From NCBI GenBank assembly GCA_903994795.1, contig CAJEYI010000009.1, positions 1 to 35,266 on the forward strand: a stretch of DNA of 35,266 nt. The letters run 5' to 3'. The stretch is from an uncultured bacterium (GTDB lineage: Bacteria; Patescibacteriota; Minisyncoccia; Phycocordibacterales; Phycocordibacteraceae). The position numbers were made by a program, and so were the translations under genes. Under the pieces are notes generated by a model. That model saw only the letters and a program-made list of their open reading frames with translations. It was not told the origin of the DNA and ran no database searches. Positions within the stretch are counted from its first letter, which is position 1. Each line of letters opens with the position of its first letter. Shown here piece by piece: positions 26,036 to 35,093 of the stretch.

Positions 26036-26533
26036 TTACTTAAGTGTAACCTTCGCGCCAGCCTCTTCGAGCTTAGCCTTGAGAGCTGCAGCATCTTCCT
26101 TGCTTGCGTTTTCCTTAAGCATTGAAGGTACTCCATCTACTAGGTCCTTTGCCTCTTTAAGTCCGAGAGCAAGTGCTTCCTTTACTGCCTTGATGACTGC
26201 AATTTTATTTGCGCCAGCGTCAGTAAGCTCAACATTTGCTGTACTCTTTCCTTCGTCAGCAGCAGGCCCTGCGGCTGGACCAGCAACAGCAACCGCTGCA
26301 GCTGATACGCCAAACTTTTTCTCAAAAGTCTTTACGAGTTCGTGAAGTTCGAGAACTGACATCGCTTCGACTTCAGCTACGATCTTCTTGAACTTCTCTG
26401 GCACCTCTACTACTACTTCTTCCTTTTCCTCTTTCGCTGGAGCAGCAGGTGCTTCTACGGGAGCTGCTACTGTTTCAGTAGCTACTTCTGCAGCAGTCTC
26501 TTCTACTACGTCCTGGGTTGTTTCATCTGCCAT
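26036..26533 (-). CDS. rplL: Ribosomal protein L7/L12 with acidic N-terminal extension
   Basis: Stalk protein that recruits translation factors to the ribosome. 165 aa against the usual 120-130. The N-terminal 45 residues are Glu/Val/Thr/Ala-rich ([35 protein letters not shown]) and unlike the family. The dimerisation domain starts at about residue 48 ([19 protein letters not shown]), then an Ala/Gly hinge, then the C-terminal domain [28 protein letters not shown]. 30 nt after rplJ. No SD (AAGAAACACTTATG). Confidence 0.95.
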   Translation of the reverse strand: MADETTQDVVEETAAEVATETVAAPVEAPAAPAKEEKEEVVVEVPEKFKKIVAEVEAMSVLELHELVKTFEKKFGVSAAAVAVAGPAAGPAADEGKSTANVELTDAGANKIAVIKAVKEALALGLKEAKDLVDGVPSMLKENASKEDAAALKAKLEEAGAKVTLK

Positions 26534-26563
26534 AAGTGTTTCTTAGAATTGTAAATAAATGCA

Positions 26564-27055
26564 CTATGCTGCCTTCTCAGCAATCTGATTAAGCGCGATA
26601 ACGAGACCCTGGATTGGTGAGTTAAGAACGTTAACAAACATACCTCGAAGCACTGGTAGAGGTGGAATGGTTGCTATTGCGTTCATTGCTACCGCATCCT
26701 GGTATTCGTTTTCGTAGATGCCTCCTACGATTGTAAGTGCATCTTTGTGCTTCTTTCCGTGCTCGTACACATTTCGTGCGGCAAGTGTTGGATCTTCTTT
26801 GCTCCACGCAATTGCGATTTCTCCAGGAAGCTCAGGCATTGCGCCTTTGTATCCCTTATCTGCAAGTGCATGACGAATGAGCGTCTTCTTTGCCACGAGG
26901 TACTGCACACCGTCACCCTTGAGGGATCGGCGCATAGCACTTGTGTCTTCCATCGTAAGACCCTTGAAGTGCACGAATACTACCGAAGCAGCATCTGTAA
27001 CAGCATCATGAAGTTTTGCGATTACTTCTTGCTTTTTAACTTTTGTAATAGCCAT
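26564..27055 (-). CDS. rplJ: Ribosomal protein L10
   Basis: Base of the L7/L12 stalk on 23S rRNA. 163 aa. MAITKVKKQEVIAKLHDAV, FVHFKGLTMEDTSAMRRSL and YLVAKKTLIRHAL are the L10 core; NSPIQGLVIALNQIAEKAA is the helix that binds L7/L12. Preceded by an L10 leader, so L10 should repress its own mRNA. No SD. Confidence 0.95.
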   Translation of the reverse strand: MAITKVKKQEVIAKLHDAVTDAASVVFVHFKGLTMEDTSAMRRSLKGDGVQYLVAKKTLIRHALADKGYKGAMPELPGEIAIAWSKEDPTLAARNVYEHGKKHKDALTIVGGIYENEYQDAVAMNAIATIPPLPVLRGMFVNVLNSPIQGLVIALNQIAEKAA

Positions 27056-27087
27056 AGATTGGTTTTAGTGTTTGTACGAAACGAACA

Positions 27088-27225
27088 GGCTCGCCTTATA
27101 AAGACGAGCCGTTGGAGACATTCGACCCCCAAAAGTTTCTTAGCGAAACTTTTGGGAATATTCCTCGGCAGGACTTATGTGTATTGATTTCTCGATACAC
27201 ACCTGCTGTCTTCGGTTCGTACTCA
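27088..27225 (-). promoter_or_regulatory. Ribosomal protein L10 leader
   Basis: On the minus strand CCGAAGACAGCAGGTG (27199-27214) pairs with the later CCTGCCGAGG (27163-27172), the conserved kink-turn stem of the L10 leader in many bacteria, where the L10-L12 complex binds. It is followed by a 13-bp hairpin (CCAAAAGTTTC, 27128-27156) and a 10-bp GC hairpin (27088-27110) with no U-run. L10 binding probably controls one of these hairpins and rplJ translation. The start of rplJ is 33 nt downstream of the last hairpin. Confidence 0.82.
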
Positions 27226-27263
27226 GCTACTCTACCCCATTTCCTGCTTTGTGACAAGAAACC

Positions 27264-27365
27264 CTAGACGGTTCCAGCCGAAAAGAAATGCAGCACCACA
27301 AGAGCCACACCAAGTATTAGTACGAAGCCAGTGAGATATTTAAGGAAGTCAACAAAATACTGCAT
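27264..27365 (-). CDS. 33-aa membrane microprotein upstream of the L10 leader
   Basis: MQYFVDFLKYLTGFVLILGV then ALVVLHFFSAGTV and a TAG stop. One TM helix. It resembles none of the usual leader peptides; SecE (often upstream of rplJ or rplK) is longer and has a conserved C-terminal motif that is absent here. It starts 56 nt before the surface-protein terminator on the other side and 40 nt before the L10 leader core, so it could share the transcript. No SD. Small size makes it uncertain, but a clean hydrophobic helix between charged ends is unlike chance. Confidence 0.45.
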   Translation of the reverse strand: MQYFVDFLKYLTGFVLILGVALVVLHFFSAGTV

Positions 27366-27420
27366 GAATTAACTAAAGGATAGCACGATACCTTGCGAAC
27401 CAGAATATGAAATATACAAA

Positions 27421-27452
27421 ACAAAAACCGCCCCTTTCGGGGCGGTTTTTGT
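27421..27452 (-). terminator. Terminator of the surface protein gene
   Basis: ACCGCCCC-GAAA-GGGGCGGT on the minus strand, extended by A/T pairs to a 14-bp stem, with T5 following. It lies 45 nt after the stop codon at 27498. Confidence 0.92.
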
Positions 27453-27497
27453 ACTTACTTAGCTTGTACCGAGTACAGCTTTGTTACTAAGTGACTA

Positions 27498-29549
27498 TTA
27501 GTCAGCTAGGAACTGCTGTGAGCTCTGGTATGCAGATGGAAGTGAGTATGTGCTGCTTAGAGGATTAGCATCGGTTGTACCGTACTTAAGTCCTGTAAGT
27601 TTAGCCTGTACTACACCATTCTGACCCTGCTTTGTGAAGCCAACGATGAATGTCTTTGAGTCACCGCTGTGAACAACGAAGTTACCTAGAGTACTGCGAT
27701 CAGCTCCAGATGAGATAGTAACAGCCTGAGTTGTTGTGGCGTTACCAGCCTGATCATAAAGCGTTACAGGAAGTACTCCATTTGCACTTGTTGAAGAAAC
27801 ATAGATATCCTGACCGAAGGCAGCTACGCTGAACGAGAAGTTGTATGTTCCCGTCTGCTGAGTTCCGTTACCTGCAGTTGTGATGTTCCATGTTGCTCCT
27901 GCTGCAGGAGCTGAGTCAATAGTTAGACCATTGACTACGAATGTGATTGCGTGACCAGATGAAGTTCCAGTAGGAGTTATGATAGCTCCACCTGCTGCTT
28001 CGATATCTGTGTTAGTTCCAGGAATTGTAACTGTTGCAGATGATCCTTCTGGTGCTGGGTTAGAACCTCCAACTGGCTGAATGTCAGCAACAACGCTGAA
28101 ACGATCAGTTGTACCAGCTGCGATTACCATTCCTGCTGCACCACCAATGTTCTTGAAGTTAACCGATCCAGTTGTGCCGAAGCTTGTAGATGGGCTTTCT
28201 GTGTCAAGAAGGGTTGAACCCTGGTAGAGCTTAAGGTCCTGGATAAGGTTAGCTGCCTGACCACCTGAACCAGTAACAGTTAGAGTTACAGGAAGAGAGT
28301 AGAGAGTAAGGTCAGCATTTCCAGTGTTAGCTAGAGTGAATGTGTTTAGAACAACACCCATCTTCACAGTGTTCTGGTTACCTGCAACTGTAGTTGTCTG
28401 AGGGTTGTCAGAACCAGTTGAAAGAGTAACTGTACCTGTTGCATTTGCGTTAACAGTTACAGTAGATCCGTTTGCAGGGAATGAACCTGTGCTTGAAGGT
28501 GTGTACTGCTGAATTCCAGCAGCATCAGTTGCTCGAAGACCCTGGGAAGCCAAAGTTACTTCGTATGAACCTCCAGAGTTACCTGTTGCGAATGATCCCT
28601 GAGTTGAAAGAGTAAGATAGTACATTTGAGTCTGATCCATCTTTACAACCTGGTTTGTGTTTTCAAACGCAATTCGGTAAATCTGATTTCCAGCACCTGC
28701 TCCTGATGGAACTGTTCCGTCCTGGCTCCAGTTACTTGCATTTGTTGCATCAACTGTAGCGATAGTCTTTCCGGAACCATCTGTAAGAGTAGCGTTCTGG
28801 AATACGTTCCAAGGGCGACTTGTACCTGAAGCGCTTGTGTTGCCCACATCGAAGTAGATGCGGCTAACAGCAAGGTCAGATCCACCTGCCTGGAATCGGA
28901 ATCCGTAAACCTGCTGAGAAGCTCCGGTACCTAGGGTAACGTTGCTTGCTCCAACAGTCTGGAAGTTGTTGATAGTACCTTCAGTTCCAGAAAGAGTTAC
29001 TCCTCCTGTTGTTGTTGTAGTACCACAAGCCATTCCTGTTGTTGAGCTGAAAGCTGCACCAGCTACACAACCAGCACCTGTTGTTGTTGTAGTTGTTGTA
29101 GTTGTTCCACCCATAGCGTTAACAGATGCTCGAGTTGTAGGACCAAAGTAACCAGCTGCTGGGGAAATTCCCTTTGCAGACTGATATGCAGCTACAGCTG
29201 CCTTTGTCTGTGCTCCGAAGTATCCAGTTGCGCCAGCAGGGATTGTGTAACCCTTGCTTACGAGCCAGTTCTGAAGTGCAGTTACATCAGCACCTGAAGA
29301 ACCAAGTGTAAGACTTCGTGTGAAAGTCATTGATCCTGTAGATGTTGTTGTTCCCTGTGCTCCTGAAAGCTGAGCCTGAAGTGAAGCGATCTGATTCTGA
29401 AGAGCTGTAACCTGAGTTGCAGTCATTGCAGAAGTTGTTGTAGTTGTTGTCGTGTCAGCGTGAGCTGCAGGAGCAACAACTGAAGTTGCAAGAGCGAAAA
29501 CTGCAGCAATAGCTGCAACCTTTGCAATCGCGTTTGTTGTGTTAGTCAT
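27498..29549 (-). CDS. Large secreted surface protein with peptidoglycan-binding domain
   Basis: 683 aa from ATG 29549 (MTNTTNAIAKVAAIAAVFAL), with a signal peptide cut near AHAD (about residue 30). Thr/Ala-rich linker with a coiled segment (VTALQNQIASLQAQLSGAQG), then a PG_binding_1 domain (LGSSGADVTALQNWLVSKGY ... YFGPTTRASVNAM, about residues 80-145), a Thr-rich spacer, and a long beta-rich C-terminal part with Ig-like repeats. Codon use is strongly biased (frequent GTT/ACT/GGT), suggesting high expression; it could be the S-layer or a major surface protein. It has its own terminator (27421-27452) and a 5' UTR of roughly 100 nt. No SD. Confidence 0.8.
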   Translation of the reverse strand: MTNTTNAIAKVAAIAAVFALATSVVAPAAHADTTTTTTTSAMTATQVTALQNQIASLQAQLSGAQGTTTSTGSMTFTRSLTLGSSGADVTALQNWLVSKGYTIPAGATGYFGAQTKAAVAAYQSAKGISPAAGYFGPTTRASVNAMGGTTTTTTTTTGAGCVAGAAFSSTTGMACGTTTTTGGVTLSGTEGTINNFQTVGASNVTLGTGASQQVYGFRFQAGGSDLAVSRIYFDVGNTSASGTSRPWNVFQNATLTDGSGKTIATVDATNASNWSQDGTVPSGAGAGNQIYRIAFENTNQVVKMDQTQMYYLTLSTQGSFATGNSGGSYEVTLASQGLRATDAAGIQQYTPSSTGSFPANGSTVTVNANATGTVTLSTGSDNPQTTTVAGNQNTVKMGVVLNTFTLANTGNADLTLYSLPVTLTVTGSGGQAANLIQDLKLYQGSTLLDTESPSTSFGTTGSVNFKNIGGAAGMVIAAGTTDRFSVVADIQPVGGSNPAPEGSSATVTIPGTNTDIEAAGGAIITPTGTSSGHAITFVVNGLTIDSAPAAGATWNITTAGNGTQQTGTYNFSFSVAAFGQDIYVSSTSANGVLPVTLYDQAGNATTTQAVTISSGADRSTLGNFVVHSGDSKTFIVGFTKQGQNGVVQAKLTGLKYGTTDANPLSSTYSLPSAYQSSQQFLAD

Positions 29550-30067
29550 AAACAATTTTTGCGTTGTTAATTAATGAAGTGAAAAGATACAAAGCTCTAT
29601 TAGTAATGTGTGCCCGTATCTTTTTACTTTTGTTTTTAAATAAGGTGCAAGTATTTTTAGGCACTTGCGCTACATGAACGAAAAACTGAACTTTCACACT
29701 ACCCGACAGAGAGCAGTATCGACCCGCACCCCATCGGTTAGTTGGCAAGGAATAAGTGTGGTCCTGGAGTATCAATCGTGAAGGTAATTATCAAACGTGC
29801 CGTATCATACTTGTCCATCCATATACGTAGACGTAGCACCAAACAATTTCTTACGTTGCTTGGCTTGTCAGTTTTAGCTGACTTTATCCGAACTATTCAT
29901 ATATCAATGAACCCCTACATGAAGAGACTTCTCTTCATGAGGTACATGACACAGTATACCTGCATTTCTAAGCAACTAGGGCTTATATAATGTGGATAAC
30001 TATGCCCCCATATAGTACCCTTTTTAGGACCAAAAGTCAAAAGAAACCTGGCGTATTCAGTAGTATC
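29550..30067. other. Intergenic region of 518 nt
   Basis: No convincing gene. It should hold the promoter of the surface protein gene (minus strand): AT-rich sequence with a GCAAGTGCC..ACTTGC inverted repeat near 29650-29680 that could form a 5' UTR or upstream hairpin. A TGAAGAGA/TCTCTTCA palindrome lies at about 29921-29938. A plus-strand frame (29778-29990, GTG start) is weak and not annotated. Near 30050 CAGTAG-GATA-CTACTG overlaps the regulator's stop. Confidence 0.5.
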
Positions 30068-30928
30068 CTACTGACCTTCAATTGAATATTTTGTCCAACG
30101 TCGATCCCCTTCTCTCTGGATAATCCCCTTGGACACAAGTAGCTGGAGCTCTCTCTGGATAGTCTTTTCACTTACCTCCCGTATGAGCGTGGATATGTCC
30201 TTTATAAAAGACGGTCCCTTTGTTCTCAGTATCGTTATAATTGCTTCCTGTCTCTCTGAGTTGCCATCAATACCTTTTGATCTATTGGAGGACACTTCTT
30301 TAGTGTCTTTTATATGTCCCTTATGTTGTCCTTTATTTTCTACTCCCATGGTACGTGCGGCACCCGCACTATTTCGCACAGTAATTTCGTCGGAACGATC
30401 CATTTCTGAATGGTCTAGAGAGTACTCATTCTCACGATTTAGATCTCGAACATCTGGAGCCTGCTTCGCAAGTTCTGCAAGGGTTTGTACCTCCTCCATG
30501 AAAAGCCGAGGCTCTTCATAACTCGCAATTTCCTGAAGTAGTAGGTGCGCTTCGCGAGTTATTAGGTCGGCATTCATACCAGACAAAAAGCCTCCTGTGC
30601 GTGCTACAGACAAAATACTGGAGAGCGCCAAAAGTTCTCGTGAAAGTGCTTCTCTTGCTGAGGTTGGGGGAAGAATAGCAGCGTCAATCAATCCAACCGC
30701 AATGCCGTCGAGACGGTTACGGAGTGACGGTGCCGCCACAAAAGCTGGAGCTATTAGTTGAAGTGCTTTTGCCAACCTCTCGGACTTTCTGTAGATATAT
30801 ATTCTACGTATGTCTTTTTCAAATACATTAGAAAATATGAACTTATCTAGGACGAAATCAGAAATACGTGAACCATTCTCAGTGGTCTTGGACAGCTTCG
30901 TATCTTTATTATGTCCTTTATCTTGCAT
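30068..30928 (-). CDS. HTH regulator with KGH/KDTK repeats (CPR-type)
   Basis: 286 aa. A short Lys/His-rich start (MQDKGHNKDTKL), a middle all-helical domain (SERLAKALQLIAPAFVAA; LRNRLDGIAVGLIDAAIL), a second basic segment KGQHKGHIKDTKE (about residue 200), and a C-terminal winged helix of DeoR/MarR style (SERQEAIITILRTKGPSFIKDISTLI..VSEKTIQRELQLLVSKGIIQREGDRRW). The basic segments arise from the DNA motif TGTCCTTTA. The same motif is present several times at the promoter, so autoregulation is plausible. It diverges from ftsK. No SD. Confidence 0.7.
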   Translation of the reverse strand: MQDKGHNKDTKLSKTTENGSRISDFVLDKFIFSNVFEKDIRRIYIYRKSERLAKALQLIAPAFVAAPSLRNRLDGIAVGLIDAAILPPTSAREALSRELLALSSILSVARTGGFLSGMNADLITREAHLLLQEIASYEEPRLFMEEVQTLAELAKQAPDVRDLNRENEYSLDHSEMDRSDEITVRNSAGAARTMGVENKGQHKGHIKDTKEVSSNRSKGIDGNSERQEAIITILRTKGPSFIKDISTLIREVSEKTIQRELQLLVSKGIIQREGDRRWTKYSIEGQ

Positions 30929-31030
30929 GTAAGTCCTTTAGTGTCTTATATATATTTTATACTCTTTAAGGACAAGTATACCCTCTTTAAAAGCTTTGCA
31001 AAGTCCTATCCTCCAGTGTCCAATTTGTCT
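30903..31030. promoter_or_regulatory. Cluster of TGTCCTTTA-like motifs between the regulator and ftsK
   Basis: Motif copies on the plus strand: ATGTCCTTTA (30911-30920), AAGTCCTTTA (30931-30940), GTGTCTTATA (30941-30950), and in reverse TTTAAGGACA (30965-30974); AAGTCC and GTGTCC near 31010-31022. Related copies occur in the coding region (30303-30335: GTGTCTTTTA, TGTCCCTTA, TTGTCCTTTA). They overlap the likely -10/-35 region (minus strand TATACT at about 30977-30982) of the regulator and flank ftsK. They could be operators; unproven. Confidence 0.5.
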
Positions 31031-31093
31031 GAAAGAATCCTGGAGATTTGTTTTGATATATTCGGGTATTCTGTGGATTAAGTGATAAAATGA

Positions 31094-33292
31094 ATGTATA
31101 TGAAGCGTAAAAAGCGCCGCCCAAAGACTGATGCGTCAGTGGTCATTCGCATGTCCATCGGATTGCTCCTTATAGTGATTGGGAGCATCCTTGCGCTTGG
31201 TGCTGCCGGCTTTGCCGGTGTCGCTGGGGGTAATGCCTTTCACTACACATTCGGACTTCTTGGAGTCGAGTCACTGATCCTCCCTATTATCATAATAGGA
31301 GCTGGTGTTGCGGTGATGATGAAGCAACTTTTAATCTCTCCTCGTACAGGGGCAGGTCTCCTTATAATGCTTCTCGCGGCACTCGCCTTCTTTGGTGCAA
31401 CGATTCCATTTCTTGGAGGGACTTTTGGCGTCTGGATTGGCGGACAGCTCACAACTCTTTTTGGATTCGCTGGAACACTTGTCTTGCTCGTCGCGGGAAT
31501 TATTATTGGACTCGCGCTTGCAACTGACATTATCGTTCTCTATGAGCTCTTAAAGAAGAGCACTCAGCAAGCATCCGCATCTCTTTCCACTGTTCGAATT
31601 CCATCACTTTCAAAAAAGGACGACGACCTTCCTGATATGGCAGAGTCCGCAGAAGTTGAAAGTGACTTTGCCCCAATGGTTCCACTTGGTACAACGGCCG
31701 CGGAAGTACCCGAACACGAGCCAACTGTAAAACTTTTCACTGACATTCAAGGAGTTCCATCTGTACCAGGAGTTTCTGCAATTCCAAATTTCGATGCTGA
31801 ATATAATCCCCCTCCCCTCTCACTTCTCGGAGAAGATAAAGGCAAGCCAGGCGTCGGCGACATCAAAGCAAATGCGAACATCATAAAGAGAACATTCCAA
31901 AACTTCGGCATCTCAGTTGAAATGGACGAAGTTTCTGTCGGACCAACTGTTACACGGTACGCAATCAAACCAGCCGAAGGTGTCCGCCTTTCAAAAATTA
32001 TTTCTCTCCAGAATAACCTTGAGCTCGCTCTCGCTGCTCACCCTGTTCGTATCGAAGCTCCGATCCCTGGGAAATCACTCGTGGGTATTGAAGTACCAAA
32101 TGCTTCAAAGGCGATGGTTGGTCTCGGAGGTGTGATGAGCGCACCAGAATGGAACACGAGCAACAAGCCACTTCTTGCAGCGATGGGTCGTGACATTTCT
32201 GGAACTCCACACTACGTAAACATCGCAAAGATGCCTCACGGACTTATCGCTGGTGCCACCGGCTCTGGAAAGTCTGTTGCTATCCATGCAGTCATCACTT
32301 CTCTCCTATATAGGAACGGCCCAAATCAGCTCCGATTTATCATGGTTGACCCAAAGCGTGTCGAGCTCACTCTATATAATGGTATCCCCCACCTTCTTAC
32401 CCCTGTGATTACAGATCCAAAGAAGGCAATCATTGCACTCAAATGGGCCGCAAAGGAAATGGATCGCCGCTATAACATCCTCGAAGGTGAACAAGTTCGA
32501 GATATTGACTCATACCACCGCACCATCCTTGAGCCAGCGAAGAAGAAAGGCCTTGAAACTCTCCCAGAAGAACTTCCGTACATCGTCATTGTTATCGACG
32601 AGCTCGCCGACATCATGCAGACCTATCCACGTGAACTCGAAGCCGCAATCGTACGACTTGCACAGATGTCTCGAGCTGTTGGTATCCACCTCGTACTTTC
32701 TACTCAGCGCCCTTCCGTAAACGTCATCACAGGACTCATCAAGGCAAACGTTCCTACCCGTATGGCACTTCAGGTAGCATCTCAAATCGACTCTCGCACA
32801 ATTCTTGATTCTGGAGGTGCTGAATCACTTCTCGGAGCTGGTGACATGCTCTACCTGTCTTCTGACATGCAGAAGCCTATCCGTATACAAACTGCATACA
32901 TTGCTGAGGGTGAAGTGAAGAAGGTTGTGCAATACATCAAGCAACACAATGCGGGCAATCTCATTAGCGTTGATCTCGCCACGGTTACAGGCGCTGTAAG
33001 CCTTAACGAACCAAACGATGCCATCCTTATGGCAAACGAGGATGATGATGTGGATGATGACCTGTACACGCAGGCTCGTGAAGCCGTAGAGGAAGCTGGA
33101 AAGGCTTCAACATCATACCTTCAGCGCAAGCTCCGCATCGGATACTCTCGTGCAGCACGGCTTATGGATATCCTGGAGGAACGAAACATTATTGGCGCCG
33201 CTGACGGCTCCCGACCACGTGACGTGCTCTCTCACATGCCTTCTGCAACCGAGAAGCCATCAGACGACGACGGAATGAATCCAGATTTCTAG
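31094..33292 (+). CDS. ftsK: DNA translocase FtsK
   Basis: Septum-anchored hexameric ATPase that pumps chromosome DNA at division. 732 aa. N-terminal four TM helices (residues about 15-150), an acidic linker, then the motor: alpha/beta domains with PAEGVRLSKI, Walker A GATGSGKS (about 386-393), VDPKRVELTLYNGIPHLL and Walker B VIVIDELADIM (about 498-508), LSTQRPSVNVITGLIKANVP. The gamma winged helix (STSYLQRKLRIGYSRAARLMDILEE, about 675-700) reads KOPS-like sites. The start ATG 31094 or 31100 (MKRKKRRPK) cannot be settled; no SD. Divergent from the HTH regulator. Confidence 0.95.
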   Translation: MYMKRKKRRPKTDASVVIRMSIGLLLIVIGSILALGAAGFAGVAGGNAFHYTFGLLGVESLILPIIIIGAGVAVMMKQLLISPRTGAGLLIMLLAALAFFGATIPFLGGTFGVWIGGQLTTLFGFAGTLVLLVAGIIIGLALATDIIVLYELLKKSTQQASASLSTVRIPSLSKKDDDLPDMAESAEVESDFAPMVPLGTTAAEVPEHEPTVKLFTDIQGVPSVPGVSAIPNFDAEYNPPPLSLLGEDKGKPGVGDIKANANIIKRTFQNFGISVEMDEVSVGPTVTRYAIKPAEGVRLSKIISLQNNLELALAAHPVRIEAPIPGKSLVGIEVPNASKAMVGLGGVMSAPEWNTSNKPLLAAMGRDISGTPHYVNIAKMPHGLIAGATGSGKSVAIHAVITSLLYRNGPNQLRFIMVDPKRVELTLYNGIPHLLTPVITDPKKAIIALKWAAKEMDRRYNILEGEQVRDIDSYHRTILEPAKKKGLETLPEELPYIVIVIDELADIMQTYPRELEAAIVRLAQMSRAVGIHLVLSTQRPSVNVITGLIKANVPTRMALQVASQIDSRTILDSGGAESLLGAGDMLYLSSDMQKPIRIQTAYIAEGEVKKVVQYIKQHNAGNLISVDLATVTGAVSLNEPNDAILMANEDDDVDDDLYTQAREAVEEAGKASTSYLQRKLRIGYSRAARLMDILEERNIIGAADGSRPRDVLSHMPSATEKPSDDDGMNPDF

Positions 33293-33295
33293 CCT

Positions 33296-33625
33296 ATGGA
33301 CTTCCTCAAGGTATTTACTGCACTTATTCTCATCACGGTTTTCGTATATGGCGCACATGAAGCAATTCCCCTTATCGTAGGACCACAACTCACTGTATCG
33401 ACTCCCAAAAACTCAGAAAGTTTTTATAACGGCTTGATAACTATTTCAGGTACCGCTGTGCATACTAAGAGTGTGAGTCTTGATGGCGGCCCACTATTAA
33501 CAGACCAGTACGGCCATTTTGAAACGACGCTGACGCTTCCCCGTGGAGGCGCTATACTTACCCTAACCGCTACCGATCGGTTCGGCAGAACTGTTAAGGA
33601 GCAGCGTTCGGTATTCGTTAATTAA
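33296..33625 (+). CDS. Small membrane-anchored Ig-like domain protein
   Basis: 109 aa. TM or signal anchor at residues 4-28 (LKVFTALILITVFVYGAHEA), then a single beta-sandwich-like domain (LTVSTPKNSESFYNGLITISGTAVHTKSVSLDGGPLLTDQYGHFE) that resembles the glucodextranase-type or Y_Y_Y/Ig fold common on CPR cell surfaces. It starts 3 nt after ftsK and ends 9 nt before recA, so the three are one operon. The link to division or DNA repair is unexplained. No SD. Confidence 0.7.
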   Translation: MDFLKVFTALILITVFVYGAHEAIPLIVGPQLTVSTPKNSESFYNGLITISGTAVHTKSVSLDGGPLLTDQYGHFETTLTLPRGGAILTLTATDRFGRTVKEQRSVFVN

Positions 33626-33634
33626 TATATTTTT

Positions 33635-34726
33635 ATGCCCGCACCAAAAAAAGCTACAAAGAAAATTAGCAAGACAAGCAAGGAAGCCCCTGAGCTCGAC
33701 GCAGATGTCGATATCTCTGATTCCCCTACCGAAAGCAGCGCGGACGCAAAGCGCAAGGCTATTGACCTTGCCATAAAGGAAATCAAGACAAAGTTTGGAG
33801 ACGAAGCCATTATGACGTATGGCGCAGGAAAGCAAGCAGCTATTCCTTCTATCCCAACAGGATCTATTGGACTCGATGCTGCGCTAGGAATCGGAGGACT
33901 CCCTCGCGGACGTATCATCGAAATATTTGGTCCAGAGTCTTCAGGAAAGACTACACTCGCCTTGCACTCAATTGCTGAAGCACAAAAGAAAGGCGGCGTA
34001 TGCGCCTTCGTGGACGCAGAACATGCACTTGACCCTGAGTATGCCCGAAAGATCGGCGTGAAGTTAGAAGAACTTCTCATCTCTCAGCCAGATACAGGAG
34101 AACAAGCTCTCGAAATTGTTGAGTCTCTCGTTCGTGCCGGTTCTATCGATGTCATTGTAGTTGACTCCGTAGCTGCCCTCACCCCAAAGGACGAGATCGA
34201 GGGAGACATGGGATCAGCGCAAATGGGAAAGCAGGCTCGACTTATGAGTCAGGCTCTCCGAAAGCTCACCGCCATCACTGCAAAATCAAAGACCATCATC
34301 ATCTTCATCAACCAAATCCGCATGCAGATTGGTGTGATGTTTGGAAACCCTGAGACTACTACTGGAGGGAAAGCCCTTAAGTTCTACACTAGCGTACGTC
34401 TCGATATTCGCCGTATCGCCCAGATCAAAAAAGGTGAAGAGATTGTGGGTGGCCGAGTACGCGTAAAGGTCGTTAAGAATAAAGTCGCTGCCCCATTCAA
34501 GACGACTGAATTCGACCTCATGTATAACGAAGGTATCAGCAAGGAAGGCGAAATTATAGCGCTTGGTGAAAAGTACGGCATCGTACAGAAATCTGGCTCA
34601 AGCTACAGCTATGGAGAAGTTAAAATGGGCCGTGGCTATGATGCTACCCGTACATTTCTCCGTGAAAATAAGCCAATTGCAAACGAAATACTCAAACAAA
34701 TTCGAGTGAAGTTGGCGGAACTGTAG
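33635..34726 (+). CDS. recA: Recombinase RecA
   Basis: Forms filaments on single-stranded DNA for homologous recombination and SOS. 363 aa including a 35-residue charged N-terminal extension ([20 protein letters not shown]). Walker [10 protein letters not shown] (about 100-108), the catalytic Glu in [37 protein letters not shown], loop 2 [22 protein letters not shown]. The short C-terminal tail ends IRVKLAEL; the usual acidic tail is missing. Third gene after ftsK. No SD upstream (TAATATATTTTTATG). Confidence 0.97.
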   Translation: MPAPKKATKKISKTSKEAPELDADVDISDSPTESSADAKRKAIDLAIKEIKTKFGDEAIMTYGAGKQAAIPSIPTGSIGLDAALGIGGLPRGRIIEIFGPESSGKTTLALHSIAEAQKKGGVCAFVDAEHALDPEYARKIGVKLEELLISQPDTGEQALEIVESLVRAGSIDVIVVDSVAALTPKDEIEGDMGSAQMGKQARLMSQALRKLTAITAKSKTIIIFINQIRMQIGVMFGNPETTTGGKALKFYTSVRLDIRRIAQIKKGEEIVGGRVRVKVVKNKVAAPFKTTEFDLMYNEGISKEGEIIALGEKYGIVQKSGSSYSYGEVKMGRGYDATRTFLRENKPIANEILKQIRVKLAEL

Positions 34727-34822
34727 TTACCTTTCTAGCAAGCAGAGCAATAGGGTGCTATTTTGAAACAGGATCGAACCTGTTGGGGGTTCGAAGTGTC
34801 GCACCAGAAAAGGGAGATTGTT

Positions 34823-35071
34823 ATGGTACCCACCATCTCGCATCAAGCCGTTGTCGCCACGCAACTTACTGCTCTGTGTGGCGTCTCATTCGTAATCCTG
34901 GGAGCATATATTCTGCACAACCCCAGGATCTTTTGGGAAGACGGCTTCAAAAAGGTCATATTCTATGCCTGGTCGGGAATTACATTCTCCGGCCTCCTTG
35001 TGTCGGGCGCAATATTTCATGACGTGATAATGAGGCTTCTTGGAGGCACCACGATCGCGAACTACATATGA
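34823..35071 (+). CDS. Two-TM orphan protein with a strong SD, probably acquired
   Basis: 82 aa from ATG 34823. GGGAG lies exactly 6 nt upstream, a good SD like the orphan gene at 9174-9887. Two TM helices (LTALCGVSFVILGAYIL; VIFYAWSGITFSGLLVSGAI) with a short basic loop (FWEDGFKKV) between. No known family. It lies 96 nt after recA and before a GC palindrome; the region between recA and it holds an AACAGG/CCTGTT hairpin. Origin and role are unknown. Confidence 0.65.
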   Translation: MVPTISHQAVVATQLTALCGVSFVILGAYILHNPRIFWEDGFKKVIFYAWSGITFSGLLVSGAIFHDVIMRLLGGTTIANYI

Positions 35072-35093
35072 ATACCTGCATCCTGTCTCTAAG

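Noticed and set aside
27061-27130. A tRNA on the minus strand (GGGGTCGAATGTCTCC resembles a T arm)
   Set aside because: No acceptor or anticodon arm can be formed; the segment is part of the rplJ leader.
29742-29990. Plus-strand frame of 82 codons between the surface protein and the regulator
   Set aside because: No promoter, SD or recognisable domain, and it spans palindromes; start uncertain.
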